Assembly: GCA_016195585.1 (NCBI GenBank)
Contig: JACPZJ010000061.1
Coordinates: 1-11,707, forward strand
From: Nitrospirota bacterium
GTDB taxonomy: Bacteria > Nitrospirota > CAKKRA01 > 9FT-COMBO-42-15
Reading direction: 5' to 3'
DNA length: 11,707 nucleotides
A model generated the notes under the pieces. That model was given only the letters and a program-made list of their open reading frames with translations, was not told where the DNA came from and searched no databases. This document shows positions 1-7,296 of this stretch, in pieces. The translations under genes and the position numbers were made by a program. Every line of letters begins with the position of its first letter. Position 1 is the first letter of the stretch.

Positions 1-228
1 AATATGTTTAAACTTGTCATCCTTCTTTAATTCACGGCACACCTGAAATCCATTCTTCTTTGGGAGGATGACATCAAGGATTATCAGGTTTATATTACCG
101 CTCCTCGCAATCCTCTCCCCCTCTTCACCGTCCATGGCTGTTACCAGATCATGGCCAAGACCTTGAAGGGCTGACTGAATCAACTGAAGCTCTGAATAGC
201 TGTCATCTACAACCAATATCTTACTCAT
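1..228 (-). CDS. CheY-like single-domain response regulator, 3' end outside window
   Basis: The frame from the ATG at 226-228 stays open to base 1, giving 76 residues that start MSKILVVDDSYSELQLIQ. It is a receiver (REC) domain. The acidic pair D8-D9 binds magnesium, and D52 in ILDVILPKKNG is the phospho-acceptor. The conserved switch Thr/Ser and Lys lie beyond the window, so any output domain is unseen. The sequence resembles small regulators of the PilG/PilH/CheY kind that pass a histidine-kinase signal to a motor or another protein. A strong Shine-Dalgarno AAGGAGG lies about 5 bases before the ATG, and a consensus-like promoter lies upstream at 290-318, so this gene probably begins its own transcript. 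The neighbouring regulator at 329-1756 also carries a REC domain, which suggests a phosphorelay locus. The family call is safe; the target is unknown. Confidence 0.9.
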   Translation of the reverse strand, partial: MSKILVVDDSYSELQLIQSALQGLGHDLVTAMDGEEGERIARSGNINLIILDVILPKKNGFQVCRELKKDDKFKHI

Positions 229-289
229 CTCGCCTCCTTAATTATAACTATATAAAAAAATAGGATATTTTTCTTCTGTTAATAAATAA

Positions 290-318
290 AATATATCACA
301 GGAATCTGTTACTGTCAA
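290..318 (-). promoter_or_regulatory. sigma70-type promoter for the CheY-like gene
   Basis: Read on the minus strand, a perfect -35 TTGACA (313-318) is separated by 17 bp from a -10 TATATT (290-295). The -10 is directly preceded by TGA, an extended -10 TGn element. The -35 begins about 10 bases after the stop codon of the upstream regulator. A start site near 283 would give a leader of about 55 nt, AT-rich, ending in the AAGGAGG ribosome site of the gene starting at 228. Hexamers and spacing are near consensus; use in the cell is inferred. Confidence 0.7.
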
Positions 319-328
319 GGAACGCCCC

Positions 329-1756
329 CTACAAATATTGAGGCTGCTTTCTTAACGGCTTATGCGAAACAGAGGCATCTGTCAGCAGATTAGCAGTCAG
401 AAGGACATACAATATCTTGCAGACCTCAAACTCGCTCATATGGCTTTCCTTTATTATACTATTTATATCCCTTTTACCGTCAACAAGGTGAAGGATCTCT
501 AACTCCCTGTCGCTTAAAGTAATTTCCCCTAATTCCTCTGCATTTGTAATGAGCTTTTTTAATACAGCATCACGATTGCCTATCTTTTTGTTAATCAACT
601 GCCATTCATCTACCCTCCTGACACCCTCAAGGATGATATCATTTGTAGACAATTCTGTAACAATATCTTCTATCTCCCGCGGCATCAGCTCATCAGAAAA
701 ATGGAAATTTCCCTTCATCCATGAAAACAGTTTATACATGGATTCCTCTGTATATCCCTTTACCAGATCCCTCAGCTCCTCAAGGGTAATCAGCCTCTTA
801 TTTATCAAGACCTCTTTAAAATTATACCTCTCCTTTAAAAAATGCTGAAGCTGCACCCTGCTCAGCTTACCGGCATTAACAAGGACATCCCCGAGGGCCT
901 CATTTGCATCCTCCCAGAAAGAAACAAAGACAATCCTCCCGTTCCTTAAATAGATATTCACCTTATTCTCACCTGATAAAAGAGAAAGGCATCCTGTTAA
1001 CTTCTGTATCCCTATAAGCTGCAATACATCAGGAAACCTGAATACAGACAGATTGCCGTGTAACAATATATTCTTCTTATTAAGCTCAACAGCATCTTCC
1101 GTATTGTCCATCCTTACCTTTAGAATCTTCTCACGCAGGAGGTCAGGGAGTGTCTCGGTAATATAAGAGATCACCTCATCCATTACCTCTCTAATTACTA
1201 ATTCAACTATGTTCTCTGTCCCCTCACCCTTCTTTTCCCTTAACTCAGGTTCGCTTACCAATGGCTCAACTATCTCATTGATAGAGATGCCCTCTCCAAT
1301 GTTATTAGCGCTGGCAGAAGGCATATCTTCTGCCGTCTTTTGGCTCTTTATTGCAATATCTTTAAGGCTTGAATTTTTGCTAACGATCTCGCCTATCTTT
1401 GAGATCAGGTCATTCGGCTGGAATGGCTTTGTAAGATACTCTGTAATCCCTAACATCTTTACAAACTTCCCGCCAACCTCATCGCCTTTAGAGGTAACAA
1501 GTATCATTGGAATATCTTTTAATTCAGGGTCTTCCTTTATAATCTTGCAGACCTGATAGCCATTCATCTTAGGCATGATAAAGTCAATAAGGATAAGTGC
1601 GGGGCGTTCTTTTCTTGCCTTGTCAATCCCCTCTATTCCGTCAGAGGCTGAAATAACCTCATACCCCTCCTCCTCCAGCACCATTTTTAGGAGTTTCTGG
1701 ACAGTGGGGCTGTCATCCATTGCAAGGATTTTAATACGGTTCATAGTATCACTCAT
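329..1756 (-). CDS. response regulator with REC domain and C-terminal DUF4388 (PATAN) domain
   Basis: This 475-residue protein begins with a complete receiver domain (about 7-125). It has the acidic pair D14-D15, phospho-acceptor D58 in LILIDFIMPKMNG, switch T88 and conserved K110 before P111. A charged linker of about 100 residues follows. Residues about 231-355 (from LLHGNLSVFRFPDVLQLI through LFSWMKGNFHFSDE) match the DUF4388/PATAN type of domain found joined to REC domains in Gram-negative bacteria with complex signalling and motility. Residues about 365-460 look helical and winged-helix-like, with LSDRELEILHLVDGKRDI. No membrane segment is seen. It lies 18 bp after the dgt stop with no clear Shine-Dalgarno, so it is probably translated by coupling or readthrough from dgt. 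A second ATG four codons in is an alternative start. The role is probably in pilus or polarity control, but only from family context and a distant pilT. Confidence 0.85.
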   Translation of the reverse strand: MSDTMNRIKILAMDDSPTVQKLLKMVLEEEGYEVISASDGIEGIDKARKERPALILIDFIMPKMNGYQVCKIIKEDPELKDIPMILVTSKGDEVGGKFVKMLGITEYLTKPFQPNDLISKIGEIVSKNSSLKDIAIKSQKTAEDMPSASANNIGEGISINEIVEPLVSEPELREKKGEGTENIVELVIREVMDEVISYITETLPDLLREKILKVRMDNTEDAVELNKKNILLHGNLSVFRFPDVLQLIGIQKLTGCLSLLSGENKVNIYLRNGRIVFVSFWEDANEALGDVLVNAGKLSRVQLQHFLKERYNFKEVLINKRLITLEELRDLVKGYTEESMYKLFSWMKGNFHFSDELMPREIEDIVTELSTNDIILEGVRRVDEWQLINKKIGNRDAVLKKLITNAEELGEITLSDRELEILHLVDGKRDINSIIKESHMSEFEVCKILYVLLTANLLTDASVSHKPLRKQPQYL

Positions 1757-1774
1757 AAATAAAGGGGCACTATC

Positions 1775-2815
1775 TCACATCACCAGCCATGGCTGGGGAA
1801 AAAATAACTTCTCATAGGTCATCAGGGCATATCTGTCTGTCATGCCGGCAATGAAATCGCACACAAGCCTTTCTGTATTATCCCCTAACCGCTCCCTCGG
1901 TATCTCAGAAAAGACCTCCTCAGGGCGCTCCATATAATATGAGAAGAGGTCCTTTAATATCTTTTTTGCCTTTAAAAACTCCTTGTGAGTTACTTCACTT
2001 TCATAGACATTTTTAAATAAAAATGCCCGCAGATCTTCTGTTACTGAAAGGATATCCTCAGCCATTGTAATCTCTGTCAGGTCCCTTTCAAGGCTTGCAT
2101 AGATAACCGACCTCACCATTGTATCAATCCTTTTAGAGTGCGTATCACCAATAGCCTTGATAATATGAGGCGGGGTATCCTTTTCCTTTATTATGCCTGC
2201 CCTCAGGGCATCATCAAGGTCGTGATTTGCATAGGCAATGCCATCAGAAGCCCTTACCACCTGGCCTTCAAGGGTCTCTGCCTTATCCTTTTCTCCCTTA
2301 GAGAAAACATTACCTTTGCCCTTTGAATGTTTAAGTATACCATCCCGCACCTCCATAGTCAAGTTAAGGCCATGACCATCTTTCTCAATAAAATCAATAA
2401 CTCTGAGGCTCTGCTCATAGTGGTTAAAACCTCCCTTTACTATCTCATCCAAGAAGGCCTCACCTGCATGGCCAAAGGGTGTGTGGCCAAGGTCGTGGCC
2501 GAGGGCAATGGCCTCGGTTAGATCCTCATTAAGCCTCAATGCCCTTGATATTGTCCTTGCTATCTGTGCTACCTCAAGGGCATGGGTAAGCCTTGTGCGG
2601 TAATGATCGCCTGTGGGCGCTAAAAAAACCTGAGTCTTATGTTTTAACCGTCTGAAACTCTTTGAATGGATAATCCTGTCCCTGTCCCTCTGAAAGACAG
2701 TTCTGATATCACCCTCTTCCTCAGGCTGAAGTCTCCCCTTGCTCTTTGAGCTGAGACATGCCTTTGGATGGAGTGTCTTTTTCTCTATCTCCTCTGTCTG
2801 CTCACGAATGGTCAT
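1775..2815 (-). CDS. dgt: dGTP triphosphohydrolase-like HD-domain protein
   Basis: Dgt-type enzymes hydrolyse dGTP or other dNTPs to the deoxynucleoside and inorganic triphosphate in the cytoplasm. The metal ligands of the HD superfamily are visible, numbered from the chosen start: H78 in RLTHALEV, H107-D108 in ALGHDLGHTPFGHAGE, and D191 in ASDGIAYANHDLDD. The early IIHSKSFRRLKHKTQVF stretch is also typical of the family. At 346 residues it fits the short type of dGTPase-like proteins rather than the longer E. coli Dgt. I chose the ATG at 2815 because GAGGTG sits 5 bases before it; a TTG at 2851 would add 12 residues and overlap the end of deoA. It begins 19 bp after deoA, so dgt is likely part of the deo transcript. 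It would feed deoxyguanosine into the same salvage route. True substrate preference cannot be read from the sequence. Confidence 0.92.
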   Translation of the reverse strand: MTIREQTEEIEKKTLHPKACLSSKSKGRLQPEEEGDIRTVFQRDRDRIIHSKSFRRLKHKTQVFLAPTGDHYRTRLTHALEVAQIARTISRALRLNEDLTEAIALGHDLGHTPFGHAGEAFLDEIVKGGFNHYEQSLRVIDFIEKDGHGLNLTMEVRDGILKHSKGKGNVFSKGEKDKAETLEGQVVRASDGIAYANHDLDDALRAGIIKEKDTPPHIIKAIGDTHSKRIDTMVRSVIYASLERDLTEITMAEDILSVTEDLRAFLFKNVYESEVTHKEFLKAKKILKDLFSYYMERPEEVFSEIPRERLGDNTERLVCDFIAGMTDRYALMTYEKLFFPQPWLVM

Positions 2816-2834
2816 GGTAACACCTCGCCTTCCC

Positions 2835-4154
2835 TTATTCAATGACCTCAAGGATAAGGTCTTTTGTTTTCACCTTTTCCGTTCCTATCTCTATCCCTGA
2901 TAAAAATATCTCCTCTGCCTCTTTTAGGCGCTTATCGTCATTGTAATAAAACATTGCAATTTGTTCACCTGCCTTAATATAATCCCCAGCCTTTTTGTTT
3001 AGGATTATCCCTGCTGAATGGTCAATGGTATCCTCAATCCTCTGCCTCCCTGCGCCGAGCATCATAGAGGCAATTCCGATCTTTTCTGCATCCATCCTCT
3101 GGATATATCCCTCTTTCTGAATTATTATCTGTTTCATTTTCTTTGCAGATGGAAGAAGGCTTGGCTTAAAGGCTGTCTCTGGATCTCCATACTGGGCATC
3201 AATCATCTCAACGAATCTATTGAAGGCAGAACCGTTATTGATAAGCACTTCAAGCCTCTCTTTGTATTTTTGTATATCCTCTGCCTTCTGGCCGGATATC
3301 TCATCTGCAATCCTCAGCATCCATGCGCCGAGTGTAAGCGTCACCTTTTTTAAGTCCTCCGGCCATTTGCCGCGAAGGGCAGAGATGCACTCCTTAATCT
3401 CAAGGCTGTTTCCGATTGTCTTTCCGAGGGGCTGATCCATTGCTGTAATGATGGCAACGGTTTTTACGCCTTTCAAATTCCCAATATCCACCATTGCCCT
3501 CGCAAGCCTTCTGGCATCATCAATATCCTTCATAAAGGCGCCTGTCCCAACCTTTACATCCAGCACAAGCCCTTCTATCCCTTCTGCGAGCTTCTTGCTC
3601 ATTATGCTGGCTGCAATCAATGGTATGGATTCCACTGTCCCTGTTATATCACGAAGGCTGTACATCTTTTTGTCTGCTGGTGCAATAAACTCAGATTGGC
3701 CTGTCATTGCTGCATTTATCTTTTTAAGATTTGATATAACCTCTTCTTTAGTTAGATTAATTCTGAACCCAGAAATGGATTCTAATTTGTCCAGTGTCCC
3801 GCCTGTATGGCCAAGCCCCCTGCCTGACATCATCGGCACAACAAGGCCTGCAGAGGCCATCAATGGCGCAAGGATGATGGAGGTCTTATCACCAACACCG
3901 CCTGTGCTGTGTTTATCTATCTTCTTTCCTGGAATTGAGGTTAAGTCATAAACCTCGCCGGATTTCATCATCGCCTCTGTAAGGTCAGATGTCTCCTCAT
4001 CATCCATTCCCTGAAAATAGATGGCCATTAGAAGGGCTGATATCTGATAATCAGGTATCTCACCCTTTGTGTAGCCATCTACAACAAAGGCGATCTCTTC
4101 TTTGGTAAGTCTATTACCATTCCTCTTTTTTAAGATTATGTCATATACTCGGAT
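2835..4154 (-). CDS. deoA: pyrimidine-nucleoside (thymidine) phosphorylase with apparent ATC start
   Basis: The enzyme splits thymidine, deoxyuridine or uridine with phosphate into base and (deoxy)ribose-1-phosphate. The phosphate-binding KHSTGGVGDKTS, the signature SGRGLGHTGGTLDKLES and the base-binding SLRDITGTVES...SIMSKK are all present. The first standard start is the ATG at 4028 (MAIYFQGM), but that lies inside the conserved N-terminal helical domain. Upstream the frame stays open and encodes recognisable family sequence (YDIILKKRNGNRLTKEEI, then VDGYTKGEIPDYQISALL) back to a TAA at 4161-4163. No ATG, GTG, TTG or CTG occurs there. The codon where family members have Met is ATC (4152-4154), 8 bases after AGAGGT. 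Starting there gives 439 residues, close to the family norm. It also puts K81, R168, S183 and K187 at what I recall as the Bacillus/Geobacillus enzyme positions. Function is near certain; the ATC start is an inference and could be a base error. Confidence 0.88.
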   Translation of the reverse strand: MRVYDIILKKRNGNRLTKEEIAFVVDGYTKGEIPDYQISALLMAIYFQGMDDEETSDLTEAMMKSGEVYDLTSIPGKKIDKHSTGGVGDKTSIILAPLMASAGLVVPMMSGRGLGHTGGTLDKLESISGFRINLTKEEVISNLKKINAAMTGQSEFIAPADKKMYSLRDITGTVESIPLIAASIMSKKLAEGIEGLVLDVKVGTGAFMKDIDDARRLARAMVDIGNLKGVKTVAIITAMDQPLGKTIGNSLEIKECISALRGKWPEDLKKVTLTLGAWMLRIADEISGQKAEDIQKYKERLEVLINNGSAFNRFVEMIDAQYGDPETAFKPSLLPSAKKMKQIIIQKEGYIQRMDAEKIGIASMMLGAGRQRIEDTIDHSAGIILNKKAGDYIKAGEQIAMFYYNDDKRLKEAEEIFLSGIEIGTEKVKTKDLILEVIE

Positions 4155-4281
4155 AGAAGTTTACCTCTATTATAGCGCTACACCATAATTAATTCTCACA
4201 GTCCCGGCTTCTCCTGTCTCTCCATCAATAGAATAACTGAATAGTTTCCATCTATCTCAATCATGGCAATATAATATCATA
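4155..4281 (-). other. deoB-deoA intergenic region, possibly holding a small decayed ORF
   Basis: This 127-bp gap is the longest inside the deo cluster. On the minus strand an ATG at about 4265 opens a 22-codon frame, MIEIDGNYSVILLMERQEKP and two more. After an apparent one-base shift, an overlapping frame reads IDGETGEAGTVRINYGVAL and stops just before the deoA ribosome site. Both halves look protein-like, and together they suggest a short frameshifted gene relic, but I recognise no family. A TATAAT hexamer at 4169-4174 has no good -35. It lies so close to the deoA ribosome site that a transcript starting from it would omit that site. I see no terminator. Confidence 0.35.
4163..4168 (-). promoter_or_regulatory. 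ribosome binding site that places the deoA start at ATC
   Basis: AGAGGT on the minus strand lies 8 bases before the ATC at 4152-4154. No comparable site precedes the internal ATG at 4028, where the preceding bases encode the conserved ISALL of the phosphorylase. The site therefore supports translation beginning at the ATC codon. Confidence 0.55.
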
Positions 4282-5451
4282 CTACTCTCTTTTTATCTCC
4301 CCCCAGAAGCTTTCTCCTGCCATCAATCTTTCCACATTAAATATCTCTGCTATTGTCTGGCCGAGGTCTGCGAAGGTCTCTCTTACACCAAGGTCTACAC
4401 CGCCCTTCACCTTTTTGCCATAAATCAATAATGGCACATATTCCCTTGAGTGGTCTGTGCTCGGTGTTGTGGGGTCGCAGCCATGATCTGCTGTAATCAC
4501 AAGTATATCATTATTTCGCATCTTATTTGTAATATTTGGAAGCTCATTATCAAACTCAATTAATGCCTTTGCATAGCCTTCTGCGTCGTTCCTGTGGCCG
4601 TATTTAGTATCATAGTCATTGAGGTTGACAAATATCAGGCCGTGTTTAATCTTCTCCATCATCTCAATCGTCTTTTTAATTCCATCCGCATTATCCTTTG
4701 TATGAACAGACTCTGAGATGCCCATGCCTGCAAATATATCGTCTATCTTCCCAATAGATGCTACAGGAATCCTGCTGGCTTTTAATATATCAAGGAGGGT
4801 CTTGTGCGGCGGCGGAAGTGAAAAATCGCGCCTTCGTTCAGTCCTTATAAATTTATTAGGTGCGCCGATGAATGGCCTTGCAATCACCCTGCATACATTA
4901 TGAGGATAAATTAGCAGTCCTCTGGCAATTTCGCACATCTTATAAAGCTGATCAACTGGTATTACCTCCTCATGTGCTGCTATCTGAAAGACGCTGTCCG
5001 CTGATGTATATACAATAGGGCAGCCTGTCTTTATGTGCTCCTCGCCGAGCTCTTTGATAATCTCTGTGCCTGAGGCAGGCCTGTTGCATAATATGTCTCT
5101 GCCTATCTTTTTTTTGAAGGGGTCAATAATTTCTGGCGGGAAGCCATTGGGATATGTTGGAAATGGATTATTTAGGATAATCCCTGCCATCTCCCAGTGG
5201 CCTGTTGTGGTGTCCTTGCCCTTTGATGCCTCCCTCATCCTGCCAAAGGAGGCGATAGAATCCTTTATCTTTTTTATCCCTTTAAATTCACCAAGATTTC
5301 CTATGCCAAACTTTTCAAGATTGGGAAGGGTTATTCCGCCTGCTGCCTTAGCCATGTTGCCGAGCGTATTGCTTCCCTCATCATTGTATTCCTTTGCATC
5401 CGGGAGTTCACCAATACCAAGACCATCAAGGATGATCAGGGTTAGCGCCAT
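4282..5451 (-). CDS. deoB: phosphopentomutase
   Basis: The enzyme interconverts (deoxy)ribose-1-phosphate and (deoxy)ribose-5-phosphate, linking nucleoside phosphorylases to DeoC. It belongs to the alkaline-phosphatase-like metalloenzymes. The 389-residue length is normal for the family. Metal ligands can be placed by motif: D9 in LIILDGLGIGELPDA, D281 and H286 in NLNDYDTKYGHRNDAEGY, D322-H323 in VITADHGCDPT, and H334 in STDHSREYVP. The phosphorylated threonine lies in KGKDTTTGHWE (81-83). The start ATG at 5451 sits inside the end of deoC, overlapping it by 26 bases. GGAGG 9 bases upstream lies within deoC codons, so translation of the two is coupled. It precedes deoA by 127 bp. No anomaly seen. 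Confidence 0.97.
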   Translation of the reverse strand: MALTLIILDGLGIGELPDAKEYNDEGSNTLGNMAKAAGGITLPNLEKFGIGNLGEFKGIKKIKDSIASFGRMREASKGKDTTTGHWEMAGIILNNPFPTYPNGFPPEIIDPFKKKIGRDILCNRPASGTEIIKELGEEHIKTGCPIVYTSADSVFQIAAHEEVIPVDQLYKMCEIARGLLIYPHNVCRVIARPFIGAPNKFIRTERRRDFSLPPPHKTLLDILKASRIPVASIGKIDDIFAGMGISESVHTKDNADGIKKTIEMMEKIKHGLIFVNLNDYDTKYGHRNDAEGYAKALIEFDNELPNITNKMRNNDILVITADHGCDPTTPSTDHSREYVPLLIYGKKVKGGVDLGVRETFADLGQTIAEIFNVERLMAGESFWGEIKRE

Positions 5452-6112
5452 TTATATATTCCTCCATGATCTTCACCCCTGAGCTGGTGCCTATCCTTGA
5501 TGCGCCTGCCTTTAGCATAGCTATCACTGTCTTTAAATCCTTTATGCCGCCGGATGCCTTTACATACGCCCTGTCGCTTACTACTTCTTTTAATAAAATC
5601 ACATCTTCCACTGTAGCGCCCTTTGTGCCAAAACCAGTTGATGTCTTTATAAAAAGCGCCCCTGCCTCCACTGCCAGCATTGCAGCCTTTACCTTCTCAT
5701 CATCATTAAGATAGCAGGTCTCTATAATAATCTTGTGAATCACATGCCTTGTTACATTTATCAAATTCCTTATCTCCATCCCGACAAAGGCATAGTTTCT
5801 TGTCCTCAGTGCGCTGATATTCATTACTACATCAAGCTCATCTGCTCCATTCTTCACAGCCTCCACTGCCTCAACTAATTTTACCGCAGTAGTATTGGCG
5901 CCCAAAGGAAAGCCGACAACTGTTACCACCTTCACAGGGGTATCACGGAGCATCTCCTTTGCCTCCATTGCATAACATGGAGGTATGCATACAGAGGCAA
6001 AGGAATATTTCTTTGCCTCCTCGCATACCTTCTTTATCTCCGAAAAAGTGGCGCCGGGATTAAGCAGTGTGTGGTCTATCACCCTCGCAAGTTCCTCTTT
6101 TGTTTTAAACAT
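5426..6112 (-). CDS. deoC: deoxyribose-phosphate aldolase
   Basis: A class I aldolase that cleaves 2-deoxy-D-ribose-5-phosphate into glyceraldehyde-3-phosphate and acetaldehyde. The 228-residue TIM-barrel protein starts MFKTKEELARVIDHTLLNPG. The Schiff-base lysine is K156 in LFIKTSTGFGTKGAT. The partner lysine is K185 in AYVKASGGIKD, and the catalytic aspartate is D94 in GADELDVVMNI. The start at 6112 is supported by AAGGGGAA a few bases upstream. The gene is first in the deo cluster, 44 bp after mltG, with no obvious promoter in that short gap. It may therefore share a transcript with mltG or be driven from inside it. No repressor gene (DeoR-like) is in view. Confidence 0.97.
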   Translation of the reverse strand: MFKTKEELARVIDHTLLNPGATFSEIKKVCEEAKKYSFASVCIPPCYAMEAKEMLRDTPVKVVTVVGFPLGANTTAVKLVEAVEAVKNGADELDVVMNISALRTRNYAFVGMEIRNLINVTRHVIHKIIIETCYLNDDEKVKAAMLAVEAGALFIKTSTGFGTKGATVEDVILLKEVVSDRAYVKASGGIKDLKTVIAMLKAGASRIGTSSGVKIMEEYINGANPDHP

Positions 6113-6156
6113 ACATTCCCCTTTTCCTTTTCAAGCCTATCAAAGACTTTTTTTTA

Positions 6157-7227
6157 CTATGGATTCAGTGTCTTATTCTTTCTATAGGGGCTTACCTGAT
6201 ATTTCCATACAGCCTTATTATGCTCCTTCAAGTCAGTGGAGAAGTGATGGCGCCCATTGTTCTTTGAGACAAAGTAGAGATAGGGAACATTTGCAGGATA
6301 AAGGGCTGCATAGATTGCCCTCCTGCCCGGATTTGCAATCGGGCTAGGCGGCAGGCCTTTAATGCGATAAGTGTTGTATGGCGTTTTTGTCTGAAGATCC
6401 TTCTTCGTTATATTCCCGTTAAAATTTTTAATGCCATATATGACAGTTGGGTCGCTCTGTAAAGGCATATTCTTTTTTAGCCTGTTGTGGTACACAGCAG
6501 AGACAACAGGCATCTCCTCCTCTGCGCCTGTCTCCCTTTCTATTATTGATGCGAGCGTTAGCACCTCTCTCATCGTCATGCCGAGCTGCCTTGCCCTGTT
6601 TTCAAACTCTGGTGTATAGACGCTGAAAAATTTGGAGACCATTGCACTGATAATTTCCTCTAATCCCTGATTCTTTGCAAAAAAATATGTCTCAGGAAAG
6701 AGGTAGCCCTCAAGGCTTGGGCCGTCAATCCCAAATGCCTGAATAAAATCCTTATTATGAACGAGCGCCCCATAATCCTTAAAATCAACAAGACCCTCCT
6801 CTTCAAGGAGGCGGCCTATCTGCCTTATTGAATAACCTTCTGGTATGATGATCTTGTGGTGATAAACCTTGCCGTTCCTTATAATATCAAGGACATCTAA
6901 AGGAAGCATGGCGGTATTTAATGAGTATTCACCTGCCTTAATCCTTCTGTCTGCGCCAAAGCCCCTCCCGAGCAGCACAAAGAACCTCCTGCTTGATATA
7001 AGGCCTTCTGCCTCAAGGAGCCTTGCAACATTATAAAAACTTGCCCCTTCCTGAATAGTAATTATTTTGGAGATATTTTCCTTTTTGGGCGGTGAATAAA
7101 GAAGGGTATAGATGTGTATGATTATGAGGAGGAAAATAGCGCCAGAAAGAAACACAAAGAATGAGCGTCTAAAGACAGCGCTCTTTTTCTTTTCCTCCCC
7201 TTTAGTTGTCTTTTTTTTCTTTATCAA
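6157..7227 (-). CDS. mltG: endolytic murein transglycosylase MltG (YceG family)
   Basis: MltG is an inner-membrane enzyme that cuts nascent glycan strands and is thought to end their polymerisation. The 356-residue protein has a lysine-rich cytoplasmic start, one membrane segment (about 22-44, FFVFLSGAIFLLIIIHIY), a LysM-like subdomain (about 53-120) and the YceG catalytic domain. Catalytic Glu is E230 in TLASIIERETG. Other signatures are SLEGYLFPETY, SAVYHNRL, MPLQSDPTVIYG, TPYNTYRIKGLPPSPIANPG and YFVSKNNGRHHFS. The start is TTG at 7227: a TAA lies two codons upstream, there is no nearby ATG, and AAAAGGT sits 8 bases before it. Codons 3-6 contain a run of eight A. It follows ruvX by 69 bp, a common pairing in bacteria. 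Confidence 0.95.
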   Translation of the reverse strand: MIKKKKTTKGEEKKKSAVFRRSFFVFLSGAIFLLIIIHIYTLLYSPPKKENISKIITIQEGASFYNVARLLEAEGLISSRRFFVLLGRGFGADRRIKAGEYSLNTAMLPLDVLDIIRNGKVYHHKIIIPEGYSIRQIGRLLEEEGLVDFKDYGALVHNKDFIQAFGIDGPSLEGYLFPETYFFAKNQGLEEIISAMVSKFFSVYTPEFENRARQLGMTMREVLTLASIIERETGAEEEMPVVSAVYHNRLKKNMPLQSDPTVIYGIKNFNGNITKKDLQTKTPYNTYRIKGLPPSPIANPGRRAIYAALYPANVPYLYFVSKNNGRHHFSTDLKEHNKAVWKYQVSPYRKNKTLNP

Positions 7228-7266
7228 TCGTTAATACCTTTTGGGGAATAGGAAGCCTCGCCTGCT

Positions 7267-7286
7267 AACAGAGGTGATACCCTGTT
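7267..7286 (-). other. hairpin in the ruvX-mltG gap
   Basis: Ten bases after the ruvX stop, AACAGGG pairs with CCTCTGTT, with one bulged T and a five-base loop. GGGG and CCCC runs further out could close a larger fold over the gap. No T-run follows, so it is not an intrinsic terminator; an RNA-processing or stability element is possible. No riboswitch family is recognised. Confidence 0.3.
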
Positions 7287-7296
7287 CCCCGGAAAC

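Noticed and set aside
2816..2851. TTG start of dgt overlapping deoA
   Set aside because: The ATG at 2815 has GAGGTG at proper spacing, and the extra 12 residues (MRSLNKGRRGVT) are not family-like.
3448..3951. 167-codon plus-strand ORF inside deoA
   Set aside because: Antisense shadow of the strongly conserved phosphorylase core.
4169..4174. TATAAT as a promoter for deoA
   Set aside because: No acceptable -35 at 15-18 bp, and a start site 6-8 bases downstream would leave the ribosome site out of the mRNA.
5033..5482. 149-codon plus-strand ORF inside deoB
   Set aside because: Antisense shadow; deoB on the other strand has all its metal ligands.
7267..7286. Riboswitch upstream of mltG
   Set aside because: A small hairpin exists, but I recognise no riboswitch consensus core and the gap is only 69 bp.
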